This document shows positions 1-6,009 of a DNA stretch of 8,031 nt, piece by piece. The translations under genes were made by a program, and so were the position numbers. Source of the stretch: JADJNW01 sp964517145 (GTDB taxonomy: Bacteria > Bacteroidota > Bacteroidia > Chitinophagales > Saprospiraceae). Under the pieces are notes generated by a model. The model was not told the origin of the DNA. It was given only the letters and a program-made list of their open reading frames with translations, and ran no database searches. Within the stretch, counting starts at the first letter, position 1; every line of letters starts with the position of its first letter. Location: contig CAZFBN010000198.1 in NCBI GenBank assembly GCA_964517145.1, forward strand, positions 1-8,031, written 5' to 3'.

Positions 1-144
1 CTGAGGATGCTTCTCTTATATGTCAATCTTTTTAATTTTTAACAGCTTCTAAGATTTACAATTTTAAAATTATTTTTTTTATAGATTATAAAACTTACCA
101 AATCAAGCCATAATCCATTTTTCGCTATATATTCCGGCAGCCAG

Positions 145-618
145 TCAACCGTTATGATAGGGCTCATTGCGTAAGATAGTCATTGCCCGATACAACTGCT
201 CAACAAAAAAAAGCCGCACCATTTGATGCGAAAAGGTCATTTTTGACAAAGCTAATTTACCATTGGCACGTTCGTATAATGTTTCGGAAAAACCATAAGC
301 GCCGCCGATTAAGAACACCATTCGTTTATAAGAAAGTTGCAATTTCTGTTCTAAAAAATTTGCAAACGCTTCAGATGTGTAAGATTCGCCTTTTTCATCC
401 AGCAAAATCAAAAAATCCTCATTTTTCAGACGCGCCAGCATCGCTTCCCCTTCTTTCGTTTTTAATTGCGTTGGATTTAGATTACCTGCCTGTTTGATAT
501 CCGGAATGATTAAAAATTCAAAGTTTATATAATGCTTTAAACGTTTTAAGTAAATAGCAAAACCATCTTCTAAATATTTTTCGTTTGTTTTACCAATTGC
601 CCAAAGTTCTATTTTCAT
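145..618 (-). CDS. rlmH: 23S rRNA (pseudouridine(1915)-N(3))-methyltransferase RlmH
   Basis: RlmH is a SPOUT-class, SAM-dependent enzyme that methylates N3 of pseudouridine 1915 in helix 69 of 23S rRNA on the assembled 70S ribosome. The 157-residue product matches the usual family length. Visible hallmarks are the N-terminal MKIELWAIGKT strand, LLDEKGESYTSEAFA near residues 72-86, the SAM-binding glycine turn LIGGAYGF (about 103-110), and the C-terminal helix ending in NEPYHNG, close to the family's typical PYH ending. An upstream in-frame ATG at 651 would add 11 residues, but those are encoded by a GTGA-type octamer repeat and are foreign to the family, so the ATG at 618 was chosen. The gene lies 64 bases downstream of the SWIM protein gene on the same strand and may be cotranscribed with it. 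Family assignment is firm. Confidence 0.95.
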   Translation of the reverse strand: MKIELWAIGKTNEKYLEDGFAIYLKRLKHYINFEFLIIPDIKQAGNLNPTQLKTKEGEAMLARLKNEDFLILLDEKGESYTSEAFANFLEQKLQLSYKRMVFLIGGAYGFSETLYERANGKLALSKMTFSHQMVRLFFVEQLYRAMTILRNEPYHNG

Positions 619-640
619 ATTGATCGGGTGATGTAATTGT

Positions 641-675
641 TCACAGCTCACCTGTTCACTTACTCACAAGCTCAC
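641..675 (-). repeat. Octamer-period repeat in the rlmH leader
   Basis: On the minus strand the tetramer GTGA recurs five times at spacings of 8, 8, 8 and 7 bases, with variable bases between (units such as GTGAGCTT and GTGAGTAA). It fills most of the 64-base gap between the SWIM protein stop codon and the rlmH start and ends 22 bases before the ATG. The periodicity is directly visible. Any function is unknown. Confidence 0.7.
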
Positions 676-682
676 TAAATGA

Positions 683-2383
683 TTATAATAATTCTAATTC
701 TTCCATCAGCGAATGTCTTTCCGGAAACGCTGCGCGGAGATTTTCAATCAACCGTTCCGCTAATTCAATATAATTTTTTTCATACAATTGATGAATAATT
801 ACACGAATTTTTTCAGATGGTTTGCGTCCAACATGATTTTTTAAATAATGAAAAAACAACTCATTATACAATTGAAAAGATAACTCAATATTAAAATCAA
901 CCAATACAATGCCAAAGTCACGCGCCATATCGAGCGATTTTGCTTGTTGTAAATGCATCAACAATTCTTGATATAATCCTTCTTCTTGATAAATGGCTGC
1001 CAATAAACGCTGCTTAGCTAAGGAATGAGGCAGTTGTTTGATTTCATACAATAATTTAGGATAAATTTTCTGCCAATCCTGATGTAATGTTCGTTTAATT
1101 ACTTGATAATAAATTACATTAAAAGTTGCCAACAAACGCAGCCCGGCATACAGTCGCACCTGCTCTACATCATGTTCTTCTTCCGCTATTAACAAGAGCG
1201 CTTCTTCCATTTCTGCTGCAATATTTTTGGACACCCCATTATCTAAAGCACTCTTTGCCAGCACTTTAGCATGTTTAAAATCCTGGCGTTGCATCGCTTG
1301 TTTTACCGCAAAATGTAATATTTCCTCATTTGCAATATAACGTTGAATAAAATGTTGTAATTCTTCCGTTCGATCCAGCTTTTCCAGCAAAGTTAATTTT
1401 TGTAATAAAACTGGCGCTATCTCACGTTTTTCAAAATAATAACGTGTAATTTGATCTTCCAAAAACTCAAGCAATTGCTCTGTTTTGGCAATTTCATCTG
1501 CCATAAATAATAACAAGCGGAAAAAATATTGATCTACTTGATTACTTCGGTAAATAATTTTGCTGCCCTCTGTAAAGCTGTACTCCCAAATCATTTCGCG
1601 CAAAGCCGGTGGCGGCGACAAATGGAGCACCTGCCGCAGGGTATCAAAAGCAGCCCGCACCTGCTGGCGCAGTTCTTCCTGTAAAAAGTGGGTTTTACGC
1701 AGTAAAGGCGTTACTTTTTCAATCACACTTTGCGCCATCACCACGGCTTCTGCCAAATGCCGTTGCACCAGCGCATCTTCCATTTGCTGTTCAATTTCAA
1801 GCAAAATTTTATAAATACTACTGGCACCGCGTTGATTGAAGGTTCGATCTGGTCGCCTTGCCGCGCTAATAGTGGTTTCCAGCAATTGCAAATACTTTTC
1901 TTTGCTGTCAATGTCCGACACATCCGGCGCAAAACGGGCTTTTAAAGCAATGGCAAAATTGCGGTTGGTTTTGGCATATTGACGAACAAATGCAACTAAA
2001 TCTTCATGCGTTACTTGCTCTAGCACAATACCCGTAGTAAGTCGGCGAGGCGAAGATTCATCCGTTCGAGGCGAAGCTGGCAATTTTATTTTGGGTTTAG
2101 CCTGATGCCTCGTTTCCTGTCGCAGCTTGAGGAGTGTGGCGGCCACATGTCCGCACATCTTCTCCTGGCGAAAACGCTCGCATTCGCAAGAAGCCGCGAC
2201 TACCTTGGAAGGAGAAATTTTCACTTCAACTTCCAGCATGCCTTCATCGTCCACTTGAGCCAGCCAGAGATGTTTTTCCGCCTCCAGCAATTCCGACACT
2301 TTGCCCTCCTGCAACAGTTGTTCGCCATGCAGCAAGGACGTTTCGTCGAGGTGTACTTCAATATTTTGTAATGGAAAATTCAT
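683..2383 (-). CDS. SWIM zinc finger domain protein with long helical C-terminal region
   Basis: This 566-residue protein carries a SWIM zinc finger near its N terminus. Cys66, Cys68, Cys77 and His79 form the CxCx(n)CxH pattern within AASCECERFRQEKMCGHVA. SWIM domains bind zinc and are known in bacterial SNF2-type helicase-associated proteins and in some eukaryotic transposases and kinases, where they serve DNA or protein binding. The preceding 60 residues look like the beta-rich lead-in usual for such domains. After a basic, proline-containing linker (about residues 90-115) the remaining 450 residues are almost entirely predicted helix, rich in Leu, Glu, Gln and Ala, possibly an alpha-solenoid of repeat pairs. 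There is no signal peptide or membrane segment, so a cytoplasmic location is expected. No helicase gene lies next to it here. The specific role is unknown. The ATG at 2383 fits a protein that begins directly with the SWIM lead-in region. Confidence 0.85.
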   Translation of the reverse strand: MNFPLQNIEVHLDETSLLHGEQLLQEGKVSELLEAEKHLWLAQVDDEGMLEVEVKISPSKVVAASCECERFRQEKMCGHVAATLLKLRQETRHQAKPKIKLPASPRTDESSPRRLTTGIVLEQVTHEDLVAFVRQYAKTNRNFAIALKARFAPDVSDIDSKEKYLQLLETTISAARRPDRTFNQRGASSIYKILLEIEQQMEDALVQRHLAEAVVMAQSVIEKVTPLLRKTHFLQEELRQQVRAAFDTLRQVLHLSPPPALREMIWEYSFTEGSKIIYRSNQVDQYFFRLLLFMADEIAKTEQLLEFLEDQITRYYFEKREIAPVLLQKLTLLEKLDRTEELQHFIQRYIANEEILHFAVKQAMQRQDFKHAKVLAKSALDNGVSKNIAAEMEEALLLIAEEEHDVEQVRLYAGLRLLATFNVIYYQVIKRTLHQDWQKIYPKLLYEIKQLPHSLAKQRLLAAIYQEEGLYQELLMHLQQAKSLDMARDFGIVLVDFNIELSFQLYNELFFHYLKNHVGRKPSEKIRVIIHQLYEKNYIELAERLIENLRAAFPERHSLMEELELL

Positions 2384-2771
2384 TTTATGCTAAAAGAATT
2401 GGAACAATTCAAACCAAAGAAGGTTTTAAACCGCTCAAATTGCCAAAGTTAGTCACAAAAGCATTGCAACTCAAGGGGGAAGCATTAAAAATAGTAAATC
2501 TTAATTTTTGAGAAACATTGGAAATGGATTTTAACTCGCAGTCTGTTGTAATAATTTTTACACTCCGCATATCATAGTAATGCGAATCAAGGATTCATGC
2601 TTGCTGTAATATAATTTTTTTTGAAATTTTACAAATTATTAAACGCTGTTTATCAATACTTTGTAAATTTAATTTCGATTCGCAATTATAATATACAGCC
2701 AGGAATAGCCATTCGCAGTAGCTACACAATTTTTTTGTACTATCATTAATAAACAAGGAGTCGCCAAAAAA
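2384..2771. other. Gene-free AT-rich intergenic region
   Basis: These 388 bases lie between the starts of the SWIM gene and the end of the 142-aa orphan gene, both on the minus strand. Apart from the possible SWIM promoter, I see a small 5-bp-stem inverted repeat (GAATC, 3-base loop, GATTC at 2584-2596) and an 8-bp inverted pair TGCGAATC (2581-2588) and GATTCGCA (2677-2684). Neither has a U-tract that would make it a terminator. No tRNA, known RNA or convincing coding frame is visible. Confidence 0.6.
2444..2474 (-). promoter_or_regulatory. Possible Bacteroidota-type promoter of the SWIM gene
   Basis: Read on the minus strand, TAACTTTG (2444-2451) fits the Bacteroidota -7 consensus TAnnTTTG. 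A TTG (2472-2474) lies 20 bases upstream, where the -33 TTTG element is expected. The implied transcript would start roughly 50 bases before the ATG at 2383. The match is short and could be chance. Confidence 0.35.
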
Positions 2772-3200
2772 CTATTCTTCCCGATGCCAGCCGCCAATCG
2801 TGACGCGCACTTCAGGCGCTAACTTGATGCGAATGCGCACGATGAGCGGGTCGCGCAAGGTGGCGTAGGTTTTGCGGTGAAGCGCATAAGTGGTATTGAT
2901 GGTATTAAAAACCAGCGACAGCGCAGCATTGGTGCGCACTTCGGCAAGAATTTGCTGCAAACGCTCTTTGCTAAAATCTTCATGTTTGCCAATGAGTTCT
3001 ACGTCGAGCGAAGGGCTAATGGCAACGCCGAGCGAAAAACTATTGATACTCAATTTATAAACTTCTAGTTTTGGAAAAATTTGTAGCCATTCTTCAATAA
3101 TCTGGTAGCCTTTTTCTTTTGCGTTTTCGCTGAAAGACGACGCTTGCTCCTGAATGGCATCGGTCATTTCTTTTATCGTTTGTTTAATTTTGTCTATCAT
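2772..3200 (-). CDS. Conserved-looking hypothetical protein, 142 aa
   Basis: I do not recognise the family. The product begins with a charged, probably amphipathic helix (about residues 1-42, MIDKIKQTIKEMTDAIQEQA...), followed by an alternating beta-like segment (LEVYKLSINSFSLGVAISPSLDVELIG, about 45-71), a second helix (about 74-97), and a C-terminal pair of basic beta strands (PLIVRIRIKLAPEVRVTIGG, about 118-137). There is no signal peptide, membrane span or cysteine motif. An in-frame ATG at 3227 would add nine residues (MWLVSKNKA), but it falls in a period-7 repeat, so the ATG at 3200 is preferred. The gene is flanked by the 388-base gene-free region downstream and a divergent aldo/keto reductase gene upstream. 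The ordered secondary-structure pattern and open frame support a real gene, but the function is unknown. Confidence 0.7.
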   Translation of the reverse strand: MIDKIKQTIKEMTDAIQEQASSFSENAKEKGYQIIEEWLQIFPKLEVYKLSINSFSLGVAISPSLDVELIGKHEDFSKERLQQILAEVRTNAALSLVFNTINTTYALHRKTYATLRDPLIVRIRIKLAPEVRVTIGGWHREE

Positions 3201-3217
3201 TGCTTTATTTTTAGAAA

Positions 3218-3238
3218 CAAGCCACAAGCGGCAAGATT
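3218..3238 (-). repeat. Three-unit heptamer repeat before the 142-aa orphan gene
   Basis: On the minus strand CTTG recurs three times at exact 7-base spacing, with units close to CTTGNNG. It ends about 17 bases before the preferred start codon at 3200. Short, but it matches the placement and periodicity of the leader repeats of other genes in this window. Confidence 0.5.
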
Positions 3239-3364
3239 TTTACCGAAATTAAGTTTTTTTGAAATAAACGCATAATAAATCTGCTAATCCCAGCTTGATT
3301 TTCGACGAATTGCCGCTTTTATTAGTTGTAAAATATCCAAATCTCCAATTTTTAAACTTCAAGT

Positions 3365-4279
3365 ATGAAGCCAACTTTAACTTTAGGAACTGCCATGTGG
3401 GGCTGGACGATGCCCAAAGCGACTTGTTTTGAAATGCTTGATTTTTATTACAAAAATGGCTTTCGCCAAATAGATACGGCAACGAATTATCCGATTAATA
3501 AAATACCAGAAGATTTTCGGCGTGCTGAAAATATTTTGTTAGAATGGATCAACTCGCACGAAATCAACGATTTACAAGTGATTGTAAAAATTGGCAGTAT
3601 TAATAATCTGCGCAGCCCCGAGCATAACTTGAGTAAAAGTTTTATTCTGATGAATCTTGATGATTATCAATATAAATATGCTTCCAATTTTAATACGTTG
3701 ATGATTCATTGGGACAATCGCAATAATGAAATGGAAATTCGGGAAACGCTGGAAGGCTTGGATGCCGCGCGAAACATAGGTTTAGCGATTGGTTTATCGG
3801 GTATTTTGCACCCTGAAATTTATATAGAACTAAATAAAGAGTTTAATTTTGATTTTCATATCCAGTTAAAACACAATTTATTACAATCGGATTATCCGCG
3901 TTATAAGGCGTTTCATGGCAAGCCTCGCTTTACCACTTATGGTATGAACGCGGGTGGTATCAAATTAGACAAGTCTGAATATCATAATCAAAGCTCGCTA
4001 AAAGCACGTGGCGGCAATGTAGAAGTGGAGCACCCCATCGCACAGCCTTTGCGAGGAATAATCGCAGCTGCAAATAAGACAACAAATCGCGCAAAACTTG
4101 ATTCGATGAATCAAATCGGGATGTTATATGCTTATCACAGCCCGGATGTGGAGAGCCTGCTCATCGGGCCGTCAAATTTAGGTCAATTAAATGATTCGTT
4201 GGAATTTTATACGCATTTACAAAGTTATGATTATTCGGATGTATTTGAACAAGTCCGACTTCTGTCATCCGACTTCTGA
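3365..4279 (+). CDS. Aldo/keto reductase family oxidoreductase
   Basis: This is a 304-residue member of the aldo/keto reductase superfamily, which are TIM-barrel enzymes that reduce or oxidise carbonyl/alcohol pairs with NADP(H) or NAD(H). The barrel opens with LGTAMWGW. The catalytic tetrad is complete: Asp37 and Tyr42 in IDTATNYP, Lys75 in VIVKIG, and His115 in MIHWDN. Near the C terminus, LLIGPSNLGQLNDSL resembles the cofactor phosphate-binding loop and helix. The middle section (YGMNAGGIKL ... SSLKARGG) replaces the usual substrate loops, and I cannot read a substrate from it. There is no export signal. The last residues, RLLSSDF, are encoded by the heptamer repeat that also forms the leader of the next gene, so this tail is probably not part of the fold. 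The 18-base gap to the FAD oxidoreductase gene suggests cotranscription and a shared pathway. Confidence 0.88.
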   Translation: MKPTLTLGTAMWGWTMPKATCFEMLDFYYKNGFRQIDTATNYPINKIPEDFRRAENILLEWINSHEINDLQVIVKIGSINNLRSPEHNLSKSFILMNLDDYQYKYASNFNTLMIHWDNRNNEMEIRETLEGLDAARNIGLAIGLSGILHPEIYIELNKEFNFDFHIQLKHNLLQSDYPRYKAFHGKPRFTTYGMNAGGIKLDKSEYHNQSSLKARGGNVEVEHPIAQPLRGIIAAANKTTNRAKLDSMNQIGMLYAYHSPDVESLLIGPSNLGQLNDSLEFYTHLQSYDYSDVFEQVRLLSSDF

Positions 4280-4296
4280 CATCTGATTATCGACAT
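4255..4296 (+). repeat. Six-unit heptamer repeat spanning the reductase stop and the next leader
   Basis: Six consecutive 7-base units follow the approximate consensus CYGACWT. The first and third units are identical (CCGACTT). The array encodes the final residues and the TGA stop of the aldo/keto reductase, and ends one base before the ATG of the FAD oxidoreductase. The same heptamer recurs inside the FAD gene at 4847-4874. Confidence 0.8.
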
Positions 4297-4297
4297 C

Positions 4298-5428
4298 ATG
4301 AAAGCACATTACGATACCATTATCATAGGCGGCGGCATTTTTGGAGCATACGCAGCATTATATTTAGCCAAGCTGGGGCATAACATTTGTATCATAGAAA
4401 AAGAAGCAGCATCATTAAAAAAAGCTTCCATTGTAAACCAGGCGCGTCTGCACAGTGGCTATCACTACCCACGTAGCGTTGCGACTGCGCGCATGTCCGA
4501 TGACAACAAACTTCGTTTTACTGCTGAACACAAACCATTTATAAATTTTGATTTTGAAAAATATTATGCTATTGATCGCTTTGGTTCCTTCACCGATGGG
4601 CAGCAATTCGAGCGTTTCTGCGATTATATCAAGATTCAATGTGATCGCATTTATGAACATCCTTTATTTAATTTTAATCGCATTGATGCGCTTTATGCCA
4701 CCACTGAATATTCATTCGATCCAATATTAATTGCAGAATATTACAAGAAAAAACTGACCGAGGAAAAGAATATTAAGATTTTAAATTCTACCCGCGTTCT
4801 TTCTGCCGAAGCCGTTGGTGCCAATTGGGCACTAGAGGTGAAAGGTCCGACTTCCGACTTCCGTCTTCTGACTTCCCATCAAGTTATCAACGCTACCTAC
4901 TCTGGCAGCAATGCCATCAATCGCCTTTTTGGGGTGCCCGATATTCAGCTCATGCACGAAATTTCGGAAATCGCTTTCATCACTTCGCCACAGGTGAAAA
5001 ATATTGGATTAACGGTGATGGACGGTCCGTTTGGTTCCATTATGCCCTATGGTTTATCCGGTTTACTATCCTTATCTTCAGTAGCTTACACACATCATAA
5101 AGTCTCATACGATAATTTACCAACATTTGACTGCCAACACGTGAATTTAAATTGTCAGCCCGATTTTCCGGCAAATTGCAATTACTGCCCTGCGCAGCCG
5201 CCCTCGAGCCACCGCAAAATGTTGGCACAGATGAAGCAATACTTTTCAGAAGAAGTTGATTTTCAATATTTTCATTCATATTTCACCATCAAATCCAAGC
5301 TCAAAGCCAGTTATATTGACGATGGACGCCCGACGGAAATTACGCAATTGCGTGAAAATCCACCGTTTTATTGCATCTTTGCAGGCAAGATTAATTCGAT
5401 TTATGAAGTTGAAAAGTTATTTAGTTAA
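4298..5428 (+). CDS. FAD-dependent oxidoreductase, DAO-like
   Basis: The 376-residue product starts with a Rossmann dinucleotide-binding fold: IIIGGGIFGAYAALYLAKLG (GxGxxG at about 11-16) ending in the acidic strand CIIEKE. This fits FAD binding in the D-amino-acid oxidase/glycerol-3-phosphate dehydrogenase (DAO) class. The segment NQARLHSGYHYPRS (about 47-60) sits where DAO enzymes contact flavin, and VINATYSGSN (about 196-205) resembles their second FAD-contact strand. A four-cysteine group (Cys279, Cys286, Cys294, Cys297) follows, and the C terminus (FYCIFAGKINSIYEVEKL) looks like the usual closing flavin-contact region. Residues 184-193 (PTSDFRLLTS) are encoded by a heptamer repeat and may be an insertion. 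The protein is probably cytoplasmic and oxidises a C-N or C-O bond of an unidentified substrate. Similar proteins occur, as I recall, in surface-polysaccharide loci. It lies between the aldo/keto reductase and acetyltransferase genes. Confidence 0.85.
   Translation: MKAHYDTIIIGGGIFGAYAALYLAKLGHNICIIEKEAASLKKASIVNQARLHSGYHYPRSVATARMSDDNKLRFTAEHKPFINFDFEKYYAIDRFGSFTDGQQFERFCDYIKIQCDRIYEHPLFNFNRIDALYATTEYSFDPILIAEYYKKKLTEEKNIKILNSTRVLSAEAVGANWALEVKGPTSDFRLLTSHQVINATYSGSNAINRLFGVPDIQLMHEISEIAFITSPQVKNIGLTVMDGPFGSIMPYGLSGLLSLSSVAYTHHKVSYDNLPTFDCQHVNLNCQPDFPANCNYCPAQPPSSHRKMLAQMKQYFSEEVDFQYFHSYFTIKSKLKASYIDDGRPTEITQLRENPPFYCIFAGKINSIYEVEKLFS
4847..4874 (+). repeat. Four-unit heptamer repeat inside the FAD oxidoreductase coding region
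   Basis: Four successive 7-base units: CCGACTT twice, then CCGTCTT and CTGACTT. They share the unit of the 4255-4296 array about 550 bases upstream. They encode residues 184-193 between two predicted beta strands, consistent with a surface loop. The reading frame is kept through the repeat. Confidence 0.75.
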
Positions 5429-5431
5429 AAA

Positions 5432-5447
5432 TCAACTTCTCAACCTT
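5432..5447 (+). repeat. Weak octamer pair in the acetyltransferase leader
   Basis: Two adjacent 8-base units, TCAACTTC and TCAACCTT, lie in the 41-base gap before the acetyltransferase ATG, followed by a degenerate AC-rich stretch of similar period. On its own this would not be notable. It is listed because stronger arrays occupy the same position in other genes here. Confidence 0.35.
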
Positions 5448-5469
5448 ATAACCCAACAATCACCAGACT

Positions 5470-5919
5470 ATGACCACCATTATTCAAGCCAGCAGTGACC
5501 ATCTCGATGTTTTGGCGGCGCTTTTTGACGCTTATCGCATTTTTTACGGCAAACCTTCGGACATTGCCGGTGCGCGTCAGTTTTTATCAGAACGTCTTGA
5601 ATATCAAGAATCTGTAATTTATTTAGCGCAAGCAGAAAGCGGCGTTTATATTGGTTTCACCCAATTATACCCTGTATTTTCTTCAACCCGTATGCAACGT
5701 ATGTGGATTTTAAATGATTTATACATTCTACCGGATTACCGTGGCAAAGGCATTTCTAAGTTATTGATTGACAAAGCAAAAGACCTTGCTCGTGCCACAA
5801 AAGCATCTGGAATTTTATTGGAAACCGCTAAAAACAATGAAATTGGCAACAAACTCTACCCTTCGGTGGGTTTTGAATTAAATAAAGATTTCAATTTTTA
5901 CTTCTGGACGAATCATTAA
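5470..5919 (+). CDS. GNAT family N-acetyltransferase
   Basis: This 149-residue protein has the single-domain GNAT layout; such enzymes transfer an acetyl group from acetyl-CoA to an amine. The acetyl-CoA-binding motif A is clear: LNDLYILPDYRGKGISKLLIDKA (about residues 81-103), with the pyrophosphate-binding loop R91-G-K-G-I-S96. The last position is Ser rather than the usual Gly or Ala. Motif B is seen in GILLETAKNNEIGNKLYPSVGFE (about 114-136), where the NKLYPSVGF part corresponds to the common A/NxxxYxxxGF pattern. The substrate cannot be read from the sequence. The gene follows the FAD oxidoreductase after 41 bases and precedes arcA by 90 bases on the same strand. It could modify the amine made or exposed by the two upstream oxidoreductases, which is inference from position. 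Confidence 0.88.
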   Translation: MTTIIQASSDHLDVLAALFDAYRIFYGKPSDIAGARQFLSERLEYQESVIYLAQAESGVYIGFTQLYPVFSSTRMQRMWILNDLYILPDYRGKGISKLLIDKAKDLARATKASGILLETAKNNEIGNKLYPSVGFELNKDFNFYFWTNH

Positions 5920-5949
5920 TTGATAATAGAATTCAAAACAACCCTATCA

Positions 5950-5989
5950 CCGCCAAACCGTCATACCGCTAAACCATTAAACCGTTAAA
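5950..5989 (+). repeat. Five-unit octamer repeat in the arcA leader
   Basis: Five exact-length 8-base units starting with CC, consensus CCGYTAAA (for example CCGCTAAA and CCGTTAAA), and a more degenerate unit at 5942-5949. The array ends 20 bases before the arcA ATG. An A-rich stretch including eight A residues separates it from the start codon. Confidence 0.75.
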
Positions 5990-6009
5990 ATCAAAAAAAA
6001 CCTAACCTT

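Noticed and set aside
1..144. Search for a gene end or terminator left of rlmH
   Set aside because: The stretch is AT-rich with stops in all plus frames within about 45 bases. Up to 13 codons at the left edge could be a gene tail, but nothing supports this, and no hairpin with U-tract was found.
2370..2511. A 46-codon plus-strand frame (from MENSFYAKR) that overlaps the SWIM gene start
   Set aside because: It overlaps the start of a firmly supported minus-strand gene and the possible promoter of that gene, has no ribosome binding site and matches no family I know. It is more likely a chance frame.
2584..2596. Small hairpin GAATC / GATTC
   Set aside because: A five-pair stem with no U-tract and no gene end nearby. 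It is expected by chance in AT-rich sequence.
3296..3340. Possible promoter of the aldo/keto reductase gene (TTG followed by TATTAGTTG)
   Set aside because: The -7 part does not fit TAnnTTTG without an extra base, so it was not listed as a feature.
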